Below are positions 15,924 to 23,527 of a stretch of DNA of 64,000 bases, in pieces. Below the pieces are notes generated by a model that saw only the letters and a program-made list of their open reading frames with translations, ran no database searches and was not told the origin of the DNA. This stretch comes from Nitrosarchaeum koreense MY1 (GTDB lineage Archaea; Thermoproteota; Nitrososphaeria; Nitrososphaerales; Nitrosopumilaceae). Position numbers and translations under genes: made by a program. Position 1 is the stretch's first letter. Every line of letters begins with the position of its first letter. Location of the stretch: positions 1,275,512 through 1,339,511 of the forward strand of contig NZ_AFPU01000001.1 in assembly GCF_000220175.1 (NCBI RefSeq). The letters run 5' to 3'.

Positions 15924-16784
15924 TCAATAATTTTTTATTAAAAGTTCAAAATGACCAGTTCTTTTTTTAGAGTTTGAATTAATAGATCGATTTACTTCTA
16001 TCCTAGTGATTTTCCATGGTTTCTTTGCAAAGATATCAGATACTTCCTTAGAGTCAGAATTTGACAACAATACATGACATTCTTTAGAATCTAATTTCAA
16101 ACAAAGTTCAGCTAGTCTAGTAAGATCATCATATGTGAAATCTTTTGTAGTGTAACTCGTAAAATTTGCAGTAGAGCTTACTGGTTGATACGGAGGATCA
16201 AAATATACCAAATCTCCTTTTTTTGCATCCCTTAGAACCGACTCAAAATCCCTACATTTGATGGAGATTCTATTTGTCTGCAAGATACTGCTTACAGCAC
16301 GAATATTTTCTTCGTTTACAATATTGGGGTTTGTGTATTTTCCTAATGGAACATTAAATTTTCCTTTGCTATTTACTCGGTAAAGTCCATTAAAGCAAGT
16401 ACGATTCAAGAAAATTAGTCTGGATGTTTTTTCAACTTCATTTCTAGGATTGCTTTCTCTTACAGAGTAATAGTATGATTTGGAATCTTTTTGATAATTT
16501 TTTTCGTGACTTTTCAGAGATGAAATTAAGGCGTCAATTCTATCTCTAATTGTAGTATATGCCAATACAAGATCAGAATTTAGATCAGAGATACTGCATT
16601 TTTGACCATTTTTATCAGTAAGAATATGAAAAAGTAAAGCACCTCCACCAAGAAATGGTTCATAATACGTACCAAAAGCCCCTGGAAGGTTTTGATGTAA
16701 TATTGGAATTAACTGTCTTTTGCCTCCAGCCCATTTTACAAATGGCTTCGGAGTAACAAGAATTTGTTCATATTGTTGCTTCAC
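15924..16784 (-). CDS. DNA adenine methyltransferase, D12 class (Dam-like)
   Basis: 286 residues. FVKWAGGKRQLIP (N-terminal) and the EPFLGGGALLFH AdoMet-binding motif (about residues 43-54) are followed by the catalytic DPPY (about residue 196, VYFDPPYQPV). The protein methylates N6 of adenine, typically in a short palindrome such as GATC, though the target cannot be read from sequence. No restriction endonuclease is adjacent, so it is an orphan methylase. It lies against a tRNA gene and near a transposase remnant, consistent with gain by transfer. Confidence 0.93.
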   Translation of the reverse strand: MKQQYEQILVTPKPFVKWAGGKRQLIPILHQNLPGAFGTYYEPFLGGGALLFHILTDKNGQKCSISDLNSDLVLAYTTIRDRIDALISSLKSHEKNYQKDSKSYYYSVRESNPRNEVEKTSRLIFLNRTCFNGLYRVNSKGKFNVPLGKYTNPNIVNEENIRAVSSILQTNRISIKCRDFESVLRDAKKGDLVYFDPPYQPVSSTANFTSYTTKDFTYDDLTRLAELCLKLDSKECHVLLSNSDSKEVSDIFAKKPWKITRIEVNRSINSNSKKRTGHFELLIKNY

Positions 16785-16925
16785 ATGATATCATCACAAT
16801 AACGCATATTGTCAAAAGAGACAACAAAAGATCACAACATGTACAATATTTTTTAATCAAATTCTAAAATTGGTATAGAATACTCTAAACTAAAATAATA
16901 AAATGAAAAGGAAAGGGTTGAAGTT

Positions 16926-17576
16926 TTAGTCCCACTTTGACCAAGCGGCCATCCATCTGTATGTCCAAGTGTTTAGCTTACAACCTAATGCTGTAAACGT
17001 AACTGACAATACTGCACCAGCACCTGCACCCAGTGCTACTGGACTGTTATAGAATTTACCTACTTGAGGCTCTATTGGTGTCATGTATGGTGGCAATGTT
17101 GGTCTTGGATATTTGAATGCCGTTTCTAGTGGGTCTGCTACTGTTATCAGGTTTACCATGTTGAATAATGGTAAAGACATTCCTACAAGTACACCGCCAA
17201 ACAGTATCAATGAATGTTTGTTCTTCTTTGTAGCCCAATATGCCAAATCAAGCAACATTGCTGATGGCAACCAAACTGGTGTTACAATGAAGTCATATGG
17301 ATAACCTAGAGCAAACCATGCACCTTTTGCTATCCATGTGTATACTGTCATAATTAGGGCGTAATACGTCGCTGTTCCTGGAACGCCTGTAAACGTTAGG
17401 TAATATGTTGCACCTACGCAAAGCATCAAAGTTTGCGATATTGAAAATACCGTAAACGATGTCCAAGCCCAGTCAGTATAGAAAATGTAGTCTCCTGCAT
17501 TAATTGTTAACAGTGTAGAGTTAACTGCAACTACTACTATGAACAAGTAGTGAGTACATCGTCTTAGCCAGACCAT
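16926..17576 (-). CDS. amoA: Ammonia monooxygenase subunit A
   Basis: 216 residues, an integral membrane subunit of archaeal AMO with about six hydrophobic helices. AMO oxidises ammonia to hydroxylamine, the first step of archaeal nitrification. The sequence runs from MVWLRRCTHYLFIVVVAVNS to RWMAAWSKWD and is extremely close to marine group I.1a AmoA. An upstream ATG at 17582 is rejected because the TATA box (17599-17608) is about 27 bp from the ATG at 17576, fitting a leaderless transcript. Confidence 0.98.
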   Translation of the reverse strand: MVWLRRCTHYLFIVVVAVNSTLLTINAGDYIFYTDWAWTSFTVFSISQTLMLCVGATYYLTFTGVPGTATYYALIMTVYTWIAKGAWFALGYPYDFIVTPVWLPSAMLLDLAYWATKKNKHSLILFGGVLVGMSLPLFNMVNLITVADPLETAFKYPRPTLPPYMTPIEPQVGKFYNSPVALGAGAGAVLSVTFTALGCKLNTWTYRWMAAWSKWD

Positions 17577-17598
17577 TATCAAGTAGAATAAACGGTCA

Positions 17599-17608
17599 GT
17601 ATATAAAA
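17599..17608 (-). promoter_or_regulatory. amoA TATA box
   Basis: The minus strand reads TTTTATATACT here, centred about 27 bp before the amoA start. amoA therefore has its own promoter inside the amo cluster. Confidence 0.65.
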
Positions 17609-17678
17609 TTTTAGAGTGTGGTGGAGATCGTTAATTTTTTTAAAATAAAGTAAAAAGAAGAACTGAAGGATTTTCCTT

Positions 17679-18041
17679 CTAATGTCCAACAAATGATACT
17701 ATAAGTATAGTACCCACAGCGGTTGCGGCTAGAGTTGCAGCAATTATTCCATTGCTGTTCTTCTTAGAGCCTTCTTCCATAACTTTAACACAGAAGAGAT
17801 AACCGATTGCTTCAATAATTGTTAGAACGATGAACGCATAGTGACCACTGCTTGTTGGATATGCCCATGGATAATAGAAGTATCCTGCTGCAGTACCACC
17901 AAAAGTTGCTAACCAAGCTGCGATGTAAGATATAGTGATCATACCTGTCATATTTTCGACACGTCGACCAATCATTTTTTCTACATCGGAACTAGATGCG
18001 CCACCTGCGCCACTTGAACCAAATCCTTTCGGAAGAGTCAT
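17679..18041 (-). CDS. amoX: AMO-associated membrane protein AmoX
   Basis: 120 residues with a Gly/Ser-rich N-terminus and three hydrophobic segments (about 35-55, 68-88 and 100-118). It lies between amoA and amoC, exactly where the conserved archaeal amoX gene (once called orf38) is found. AmoX has been reported as a structural subunit of archaeal AMO. A TTTAAA-type box at about 18065-18076 lies 27 bp before its ATG, so it also seems separately transcribed. Confidence 0.93.
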   Translation of the reverse strand: MTLPKGFGSSGAGGASSSDVEKMIGRRVENMTGMITISYIAAWLATFGGTAAGYFYYPWAYPTSSGHYAFIVLTIIEAIGYLFCVKVMEEGSKKNSNGIIAATLAATAVGTILIVSFVGH

Positions 18042-18064
18042 TCTGGAGTTATACTAATCAGAAT

Positions 18065-18076
18065 CCTTTTAAATCT
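18065..18076 (-). promoter_or_regulatory. amoX TATA-like box
   Basis: AGATTTAAAAGG on the minus strand, about 27-29 bp from the amoX ATG at 18041. Confidence 0.5.
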
Positions 18077-18157
18077 TTCTTAAATGTGAGACCCAGTACG
18101 ATCTTCGTGATGTTTAAAATAAGAAAAAGAGAAAAAATGTGCTATTGCACTTTGTGT

Positions 18158-18721
18158 CTATGGAATTGCTCTGCTGTACAATTTGCCTTCTAAAGCCATC
18201 TTGTACATCTCTGCAACGTACGGATTCTCACCTGGAGTTTCTGCACCTAATTCTACGAGTCGAGCATATACTCTAACTACGTATGCTAGTGCACCCATGA
18301 ATGCTACTACGACACCCATGTTAAACATCCAGTGATTTGGTACTGCAAAGATTTCTTCTACAAACCAGAAGTGCCACATCTCATTGACTCCAATTGTAAA
18401 CATGGTTGCAAGGTAACCAAGAATGGTCATCTTCAATCCAGTGTTAATTGAGTTATTTGGACCTCTGAGTACTGGTACTTTTCTATCATAGATTGCTGCT
18501 GCTGCCCATCCAAGTGGTAATGTGATGAAGTGGGAGTATAACCACCAGTGTGCTGGTGTAAATGCACTATCTCTGATAGAGGTTTGATGTAAAGAACCAT
18601 CAACGAAGTTGTCTACTTCGACTGATGCTGCAGTGGATCCCATAGCAATGACGATGAGCCAGATTTTCTTTAGTCTCTGAATCTCAACTTCTTTTGGGAT
18701 TAATGCGGGCATCTGTGCCAT
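18158..18721 (-). CDS. amoC: Ammonia monooxygenase subunit C
   Basis: 187 residues with several membrane helices. NEMWHFWFVEEIF and VPNHWMF in the middle hold the acidic and His residues that correspond to the copper site of PmoC-type subunits. It is the first gene of the minus-strand amo group. A TATA box at 18743-18753 is 27 bp upstream of the ATG, implying a leaderless mRNA. AmoC is divergent from amoB. Confidence 0.98.
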   Translation of the reverse strand: MAQMPALIPKEVEIQRLKKIWLIVIAMGSTAASVEVDNFVDGSLHQTSIRDSAFTPAHWWLYSHFITLPLGWAAAAIYDRKVPVLRGPNNSINTGLKMTILGYLATMFTIGVNEMWHFWFVEEIFAVPNHWMFNMGVVVAFMGALAYVVRVYARLVELGAETPGENPYVAEMYKMALEGKLYSRAIP

Positions 18722-18742
18722 GTTGACTTTAGTGTTAATTCC

Positions 18743-18753
18743 GGATATAAAGC
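18743..18753 (-). promoter_or_regulatory. amoC TATA box
   Basis: The minus strand reads GCTTTATATCC, a near-ideal archaeal TATA element centred about 27 bp from the amoC start. Confidence 0.7.
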
Positions 18754-18931
18754 AAGGGTTTTGAAATTACAATATTTTATCGGAATTTTGATAAATGAAA
18801 CAATAGATTATTAGAATATTTCATATAAAATTCGATATATTTTGAAATAATTATACTTAATTTTTATTAATTTCAATGTTAATCATCGATGTTTATCATA
18901 CCCACGAAGTATCGATCCTCGTTATCAAGGT

Positions 18932-18943
18932 AAAATATATAAC
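18932..18943 (+). promoter_or_regulatory. amoB TATA box
   Basis: AAAATATATAAC, about 37 bp before the amoB ATG. It predicts a short leader of about 10 nt, unlike the leaderless amoC and amoA. Confidence 0.6.
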
Positions 18944-18974
18944 AATGTGTATTATCAATCTGAATATTAGGACT

Positions 18975-19544
18975 ATGGTCGAAAAAAAGATTTTCGTATT
19001 AGGACTCGCTGCTGTACTTGCATTAGGTACACTTGGTTTCAACTGGGTTGAATCCATAATTCCAACTGCAGATGCACACGGTGTCCAAGCACAACTTCAG
19101 AGTCGTTTCATCAGAATCGAAGATGAAACCTTCAATAGACAATCACTACAAACTGGAGAAACTTTGACTGTTCAAGGTACTTTAGTTAGTCTTGTAGAAA
19201 GAGACCTTAGAGGATGGATTTCCATTTTCTCAGAATCTACTAACGCAGGTAACAGATGGGAGATGTTAGCAAGAGACCCACCAGGAAACGTCTTTGACAT
19301 TCCAGGTAACGCTGTTGTTGAATATTCATTATCTGCAAAAGCACTTGAAGCTGGTGTATATCACGTACACACACAACTTAACGTAGCCAAAGTAGGTCCA
19401 GGTCTAGGTCCAGGTCAAACAGTAGTTGTTGAAGGAGAACCAATCATCAAACCAATTCCATATACCAACATCGCATATCAATCAATTATTATTGGTGTTG
19501 GCTATGTAATCACGTTTGCAACACGACCCTGGCAAGTTATCTAA
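18975..19544 (+). CDS. amoB: Ammonia monooxygenase subunit B
   Basis: 189 residues from ATG at 18975; an upstream in-frame extension to 18876 overlaps the promoter and is rejected. A signal peptide (about residues 1-34, ending in TADA) is cleaved so that His35 becomes the mature N-terminus. His35 together with His130 and His132 (YHVHTQL) matches the copper-ligand trio of PmoB/AmoB. A single C-terminal helix (about 165-182) anchors it. The bacterial second cupredoxin domain is absent, as is normal for archaeal AmoB. It is transcribed away from amoC-amoX-amoA. Confidence 0.97.
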   Translation: MVEKKIFVLGLAAVLALGTLGFNWVESIIPTADAHGVQAQLQSRFIRIEDETFNRQSLQTGETLTVQGTLVSLVERDLRGWISIFSESTNAGNRWEMLARDPPGNVFDIPGNAVVEYSLSAKALEAGVYHVHTQLNVAKVGPGLGPGQTVVVEGEPIIKPIPYTNIAYQSIIIGVGYVITFATRPWQVI

Positions 19545-19639
19545 GCCACCCACTTTTCCTTTTCATTTTATAGATACTCATTACGATTATAGTATTATAA
19601 TTAACCAAGTTTTATCTGTAAGAAAAAAATAGAAAAAAT

Positions 19640-19954
19640 ATGCTAAGTTTTAAAATAAAAAAATTAGATATATTTCAAAGTTATTTTTTTGGAGATGTTG
19701 AGTTTCGTAATGATAATTACAAAATAAACATACAAAATCAGAAAAGAGGAAAAGTACTCAAATTACCTTTTTGGATTAATTCAAAAAAAGAAAAGATGAT
19801 AGTGAGAATCACAGGATCAAAAGACCTATTTGTTGAAGATTATTTGCTATATTGCGGTCAATCAGAATGGCTTGAAATCGATTCAGATGAAATTACATAT
19901 TTTCTTGCAGACCATCAAGACCAATTCGACACTATTGAGATAATGGATACTTAA
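19640..19954 (+). CDS. Conserved hypothetical protein, 104 aa
   Basis: 104 residues, basic in the first half and acidic in the last third (ADHQDQFDTIEIMDT). It looks like a small beta-rich cytosolic protein (KINIQNQKRGKVLKLPFWI). No motif is recognised. It lies 95 bp after amoB on the same strand, so it may share readthrough from amoB, but a separate start cannot be excluded. Confidence 0.7.
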   Translation: MLSFKIKKLDIFQSYFFGDVEFRNDNYKINIQNQKRGKVLKLPFWINSKKEKMIVRITGSKDLFVEDYLLYCGQSEWLEIDSDEITYFLADHQDQFDTIEIMDT

Positions 19955-19992
19955 CAGAAGGACTTTAAATAATCCACAAAAAAATTACATAT

Positions 19993-20517
19993 ATGATTTG
20001 GCCAGGAACTGGGGATCCGTATAAGAGAAAAAAGACACTACAGTTTTTGGCTTTAAGTGCAGGAGTAGGAGCTGTTGCTGTTTTAATTACAATTCTAGTT
20101 GTAAATCCATTTATCGGAGAACAACCCCGTAGTGCATGTATAAACGATATCCAAACAAATTGGAAGATATCATTTACTGTAGAGATTTATGTCGATAATC
20201 AAAAAGCAGACATACCAGCTAATGTCGGTTTCATGGAAGGCGGATGCCAAAGAGCAATTTACACACTAAGTAATGATGGAACGGCATATGCAGAATGGAA
20301 AGAAGATCCTAATTTTGAGATTGGGCACTTTTTATGGATTTTCAAATTTCCACTAAGAGACATGGATGAATCAAAATCTGTGATTTATGTTAACGATAGA
20401 ATTTCAGAAAAATTCATCAAGACCCCATTACAAGATGGATATCATTACAAGGCGATGTTTACCTCAAAAGCATATGATGAGGCAAAAGACACAGACTTCC
20501 TACCTCCTCAGAACTAA
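19993..20517 (+). CDS. Membrane-anchored extracellular protein near amo, 174 aa
   Basis: One N-terminal helix (about residues 15-40, TLQFLALSAGVGAVAVLITI) anchors a beta-rich extracellular domain of about 130 residues. Two cysteines, C49 (SACIND) and C84 (GGCQRA), could form a disulfide. It lies in the amo neighbourhood with a TATA-like stretch just upstream. I infer a role at the outer face of the membrane; a specific function is not recognised. Confidence 0.78.
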   Translation: MIWPGTGDPYKRKKTLQFLALSAGVGAVAVLITILVVNPFIGEQPRSACINDIQTNWKISFTVEIYVDNQKADIPANVGFMEGGCQRAIYTLSNDGTAYAEWKEDPNFEIGHFLWIFKFPLRDMDESKSVIYVNDRISEKFIKTPLQDGYHYKAMFTSKAYDEAKDTDFLPPQN

Positions 20518-20609
20518 TAAAAAATTTTCAAATCGGACTTTAGAATAAAACTTGAACAGACAGGTTTATTCAGAATTATAAAAATAATGAAAAGAGGAAA
20601 GGAGTTATT

Positions 20610-20879
20610 TTACCAGTATTTACCGTTGTCTGGAATTAAACCGATACCTTCTCTTTCAAAGTGTCTGTCTAATTCATCGACCCATCTCTCACGGTTGTCT
20701 TTGTAAGCCCATCCGTGTACACGTAACCAGAATGAGATTACTCCAAGAAGGAATATGGAGAACATTATGGTTCCGAAGATGTAAATCATTACATCATAGA
20801 ATAATGGATCATAGTTTGGTCCTAACTGACCTGTAAGTGAAGACAGGATGCTTAGGAAAGTTCCTACGATAGGAGTCAT
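20610..20879 (-). CDS. Small membrane protein near amo, candidate AMO subunit (AmoY/AmoZ-like)
   Basis: 89 residues from the ATG at 20879. The longer reading (start 20951) is rejected because a TATA box (20904-20913) lies just 25-34 bp upstream of 20879. A long hydrophobic segment (about residues 28-50, VMIYIFGTIMFSIFLLGVISFW) is followed by a charged tail (WAYKDNRERWVDELDRHFEREG). Extra small subunits named AmoX, AmoY and AmoZ are established for archaeal AMO. The size and location make this a candidate, but I cannot assign which one. Confidence 0.7.
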   Translation of the reverse strand: MTPIVGTFLSILSSLTGQLGPNYDPLFYDVMIYIFGTIMFSIFLLGVISFWLRVHGWAYKDNRERWVDELDRHFEREGIGLIPDNGKYW

Positions 20880-20903
20880 TGTATATTTTGGCTCTATTTG
20901 TGC

Positions 20904-20913
20904 GATATATACA
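20904..20913 (-). promoter_or_regulatory. TATA box for the 89-aa membrane protein
   Basis: TGTATATATC on the minus strand, 25-34 bp before the ATG at 20879. It decides the start codon in favour of a leaderless form. Confidence 0.6.
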
Positions 20914-20991
20914 TTTCTTTTATTATCATAAAGTACGAGATCAGTATCCACTAAAGTATATCAAAGAAAATAAGAGAAAAGTAAGGTTTGT

Positions 20992-21324
20992 TTATCCTCG
21001 TCCCATTGCTGCGTACTTGCCAGATCTTCCTCTAATGAAGAGAGCTCCTGCAATACCACCAAAGACTGCAGCTGTAATAATAGTTGCACCAAGCACACCA
21101 CTTGCATCAAGATAAGGCGTACCTGATCCAGATGCGGGATTAGCTTCTGCAGCTTCAATTCTTCTTCGTTGAATCTCTAGTGCTTCTTCCAAGGTATATG
21201 ATCCAGTTTGTCCTTCTGAACCAACGTTACCCATGTATTGTGCAAAAGCGATTGCATTTTCTGCATAGTAACCGATGGTGAACACAGCAATCAGAGATGC
21301 TGCTAAAAGTATTTTTGTATTCAT
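20992..21324 (-). CDS. Exported small membrane protein near amo, candidate AMO subunit
   Basis: 110 residues from the ATG at 21324. A signal peptide (about 1-27, MNTKILLAASLIAVF) is followed by a polar region (about 28-75, EEALEIQRRRIEAAEANP helical) and a C-terminal helix (GVLGATIITAAVFGGIAGALFI) with a basic tail. The topology, small size and closeness to the amo cluster fit an accessory AMO subunit. A TATA-like TTAAATATG lies about 35 bp upstream. Function is inferred from context only. Confidence 0.7.
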   Translation of the reverse strand: MNTKILLAASLIAVFTIGYYAENAIAFAQYMGNVGSEGQTGSYTLEEALEIQRRRIEAAEANPASGSGTPYLDASGVLGATIITAAVFGGIAGALFIRGRSGKYAAMGRG

Positions 21325-21451
21325 ACAGTTTACCTGTTCGTTCTGATAAAATTGTACATATTTAACTTTTATTCTAAGCTTCAAAATGCAGACATTATGT
21401 ACGAGAATCGGAATAAGTAACGTTTAATTTTGTTTTATAATCAGCCCAATC

Positions 21452-21901
21452 ATGGGACGATTACACACACATAGACACGGGAAATCACACACGATTAGAC
21501 CAGCTACACTACGTGCACCTTCATGGAACACACTTAGTCCTAAAGAAATAGAAGAATTAGTTGTAAGATATTCAAAAGACGGATTATCTCCAAGTCAGAT
21601 CGGATTAAAACTCAGAGATCAACATTCAATTCCACTCATCAAATCGATTACAAAGAAAAGTCTTGGAAAAATACTAGAGGAAAATAATCTCCAAGCAGAA
21701 ATGCCAGAAGATCTAGACAATATTGTAAAAAAAGCAGTAGGTCTTCAAAAACATCTCAAGGCAAACAAGGGAGATAATAGAAACGTCAGATCACTTGAAT
21801 TGATTGAGGCAAAAGTGCACAGATTATCAGTGTACTATAAAAGAATAAATCGTATTCCTGAAAACTGGAAATATAAATCAGTAGTTGCTCAATTAGAGTA
21901 A
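21452..21901 (+). CDS. rps15: Ribosomal protein uS15
   Basis: 149 residues, the long archaeal/eukaryotic form of S15 with an N-terminal extension (MGRLHTHRHGKSHT) and the C-terminal core (RSLELIEAKVHRLSVYYKRINRIPENWKY) that binds 16S rRNA and the central domain of the small subunit. Its stop codon overlaps the start of the DHH gene (TAATGA). Confidence 0.97.
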   Translation: MGRLHTHRHGKSHTIRPATLRAPSWNTLSPKEIEELVVRYSKDGLSPSQIGLKLRDQHSIPLIKSITKKSLGKILEENNLQAEMPEDLDNIVKKAVGLQKHLKANKGDNRNVRSLELIEAKVHRLSVYYKRINRIPENWKYKSVVAQLE

Positions 21902-23322
21902 TGACAAAAACTCTTGATGAGTCGCTTTCGTTTTTCAAAGATACTATTTCAGATTGTATAAAATCAAGAAAATCGATTTCAGTTACAACTCATATTGATT
22001 GTGATGGATTAACATCTGGGAGTATCATCACAAAAGCGCTCATGAGAGCTGGGGCAAAATGCACAGTTAGAACTTCAAAAGAATTTAGTAAGAAAGTTAT
22101 TGATTCCCTAAAAAAAGATTCTAGAGATTTTCACATTATTACAGATCTTGCAGGTGGATTTGCAAACAACTTAGATGAATCGTTAGGTGAAAACTGGATT
22201 GTATTAGATCATCACCAGATATCTGAAAAAGAACAAGAAAATCAAAGAGTCATCAATGCATGGAAATACGGAATTGATGGAGGTATAGAAATTTGTGCAG
22301 GTGGAATGGCATATCTTGCAGCAATGGCATTAGACGACAAGAATATTGATTTGTCTGCAATAGCTGTTGTTTCAGCTCTTGGGGATAGACAAGATCAAGG
22401 AGAAAGAAAATCATTTGTTGGAAAAAATTTTGAAATTGCCAATACTGCAAAAGAAGAAGGGTTAGTAAATATTGATTTAGATTTATTGTTGGTTGGAAGA
22501 GAGACAAGACCAATTTCAGATTCTTTAGCATTTACATCTCAGCCATTTATTGAAGGCTTAACTTGGAATAGAGATTCCTGCCTATCACTTTTGAATTCTT
22601 CAGGAATTCAACTAAAAGAAGGAGGCAGATGGAGAGTTCCTGCAGAATTAAATGATGATGAAAAAAGAATAGTCATTGAAACCATTACCAAATTTACATC
22701 AGGAAAAAATGCAACAGAGATAATGTCAGAATTAATTGGATATACCTATACATTTCCAAGAGAAGACAAGAGGAGTTTTTTGCGAGATGGAAGAGAATTT
22801 TCAACTATGCTAAATTCCTGTGGAAGAATTAGTCGTTCCGGAGTTGGAATTGCTGTTTGCATGGGTGATAGAAATAAGATTCTAAGAGAAGCAGAAACGA
22901 TCCTTACAGATTATAGAAAAATGATTAGAGAATACATGAATATCTTAACAAACGAAAGATGGAGAATTTCAGAAAGCAAAACATGTGTCATGGTAAATGG
23001 GGAAGGAATTGTACCAGAGATGATGACAGGTACAATTTCATCGTTAATTGCAGGTTCTCCAAAGAATGCTGGAAAAATCATAATTTTAAGGACAGGCGGA
23101 GAAGAAAACACTATAAAATTTTCATCAAGAAAGTCATTTGGATGCAAATCAGAGATTAACTTAAGTGAGTTAATGAGAACAGGAGCTGAGAAATTTGACG
23201 GAGTTGGCGGAGGTCATAATGCAGCAGCTGGTGCAAAAATAACTAAAGACAAATTAGATGGATTTCTAGATTATTTAGAAGTAAATGTCGTTAACATGCC
23301 AAGTACAGGTAATTCTCAATAA
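21901..23322 (+). CDS. DHH-family phosphoesterase (archaeal RecJ-like)
   Basis: 473 residues. The N-terminal DHH domain has motifs THIDCDGLTSG, LDHHQI and a later Asp-rich region (SALGDRQDQG). The C-terminal DHHA1 domain ends in FDGVGGGHNAAAG. Archaeal members (RecJ1/GAN) are single-strand exonucleases that work with the replisome, and some degrade RNA. The gene is translationally coupled to uS15 and its end overlaps pcc1 by 38 bp. The S15-RecJ-like-Pcc1 order is a common archaeal arrangement. Confidence 0.9.
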   Translation: MTKTLDESLSFFKDTISDCIKSRKSISVTTHIDCDGLTSGSIITKALMRAGAKCTVRTSKEFSKKVIDSLKKDSRDFHIITDLAGGFANNLDESLGENWIVLDHHQISEKEQENQRVINAWKYGIDGGIEICAGGMAYLAAMALDDKNIDLSAIAVVSALGDRQDQGERKSFVGKNFEIANTAKEEGLVNIDLDLLLVGRETRPISDSLAFTSQPFIEGLTWNRDSCLSLLNSSGIQLKEGGRWRVPAELNDDEKRIVIETITKFTSGKNATEIMSELIGYTYTFPREDKRSFLRDGREFSTMLNSCGRISRSGVGIAVCMGDRNKILREAETILTDYRKMIREYMNILTNERWRISESKTCVMVNGEGIVPEMMTGTISSLIAGSPKNAGKIIILRTGGEENTIKFSSRKSFGCKSEINLSELMRTGAEKFDGVGGGHNAAAGAKITKDKLDGFLDYLEVNVVNMPSTGNSQ

Positions 23323-23527
23323 CCTATCAAAAGAAAAGATAGAAACTGTAAAAAAAGCGTTGGAACCAGATAATGTAAATTTTCCAGAAGGATTGAGTCT
23401 AAATGTTGAAAATATTGATAACAAACTAGTTTTTAATTTTGAGAGTAGAGAGAACATGAAAAAATTGATAGGTACTGTTGATGAAGTTTTAGAGCATGTT
23501 CAGCTTGCATTAAAGGTGATTGAATAA
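23285..23527 (+). CDS. pcc1: KEOPS complex subunit Pcc1
   Basis: 80 residues, matching the small dimerisation subunit of KEOPS (FNFESRENMKKLIGTVDEVLEHVQLALKVIE). KEOPS makes N6-threonylcarbamoyl-adenosine at tRNA position 37 together with Kae1 and Bud32, which are encoded at 46.5-48.6 kb. The start overlaps the DHH gene by 38 bp and the stop overlaps serS, so this set is tightly coupled. Confidence 0.85.
   Translation: MSLTCQVQVILNNLSKEKIETVKKALEPDNVNFPEGLSLNVENIDNKLVFNFESRENMKKLIGTVDEVLEHVQLALKVIE

Noticed and set aside
18876-18974. N-terminal extension of AmoB
   Set aside because: The extension overlaps the promoter, and the ATG at 18975 gives a regular signal peptide and the known archaeal AmoB length.
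18975-19544. AmoB truncated because the second cupredoxin domain is missing
   Set aside because: Archaeal AmoB proteins normally lack that domain; all three copper His residues and the anchor helix are present.
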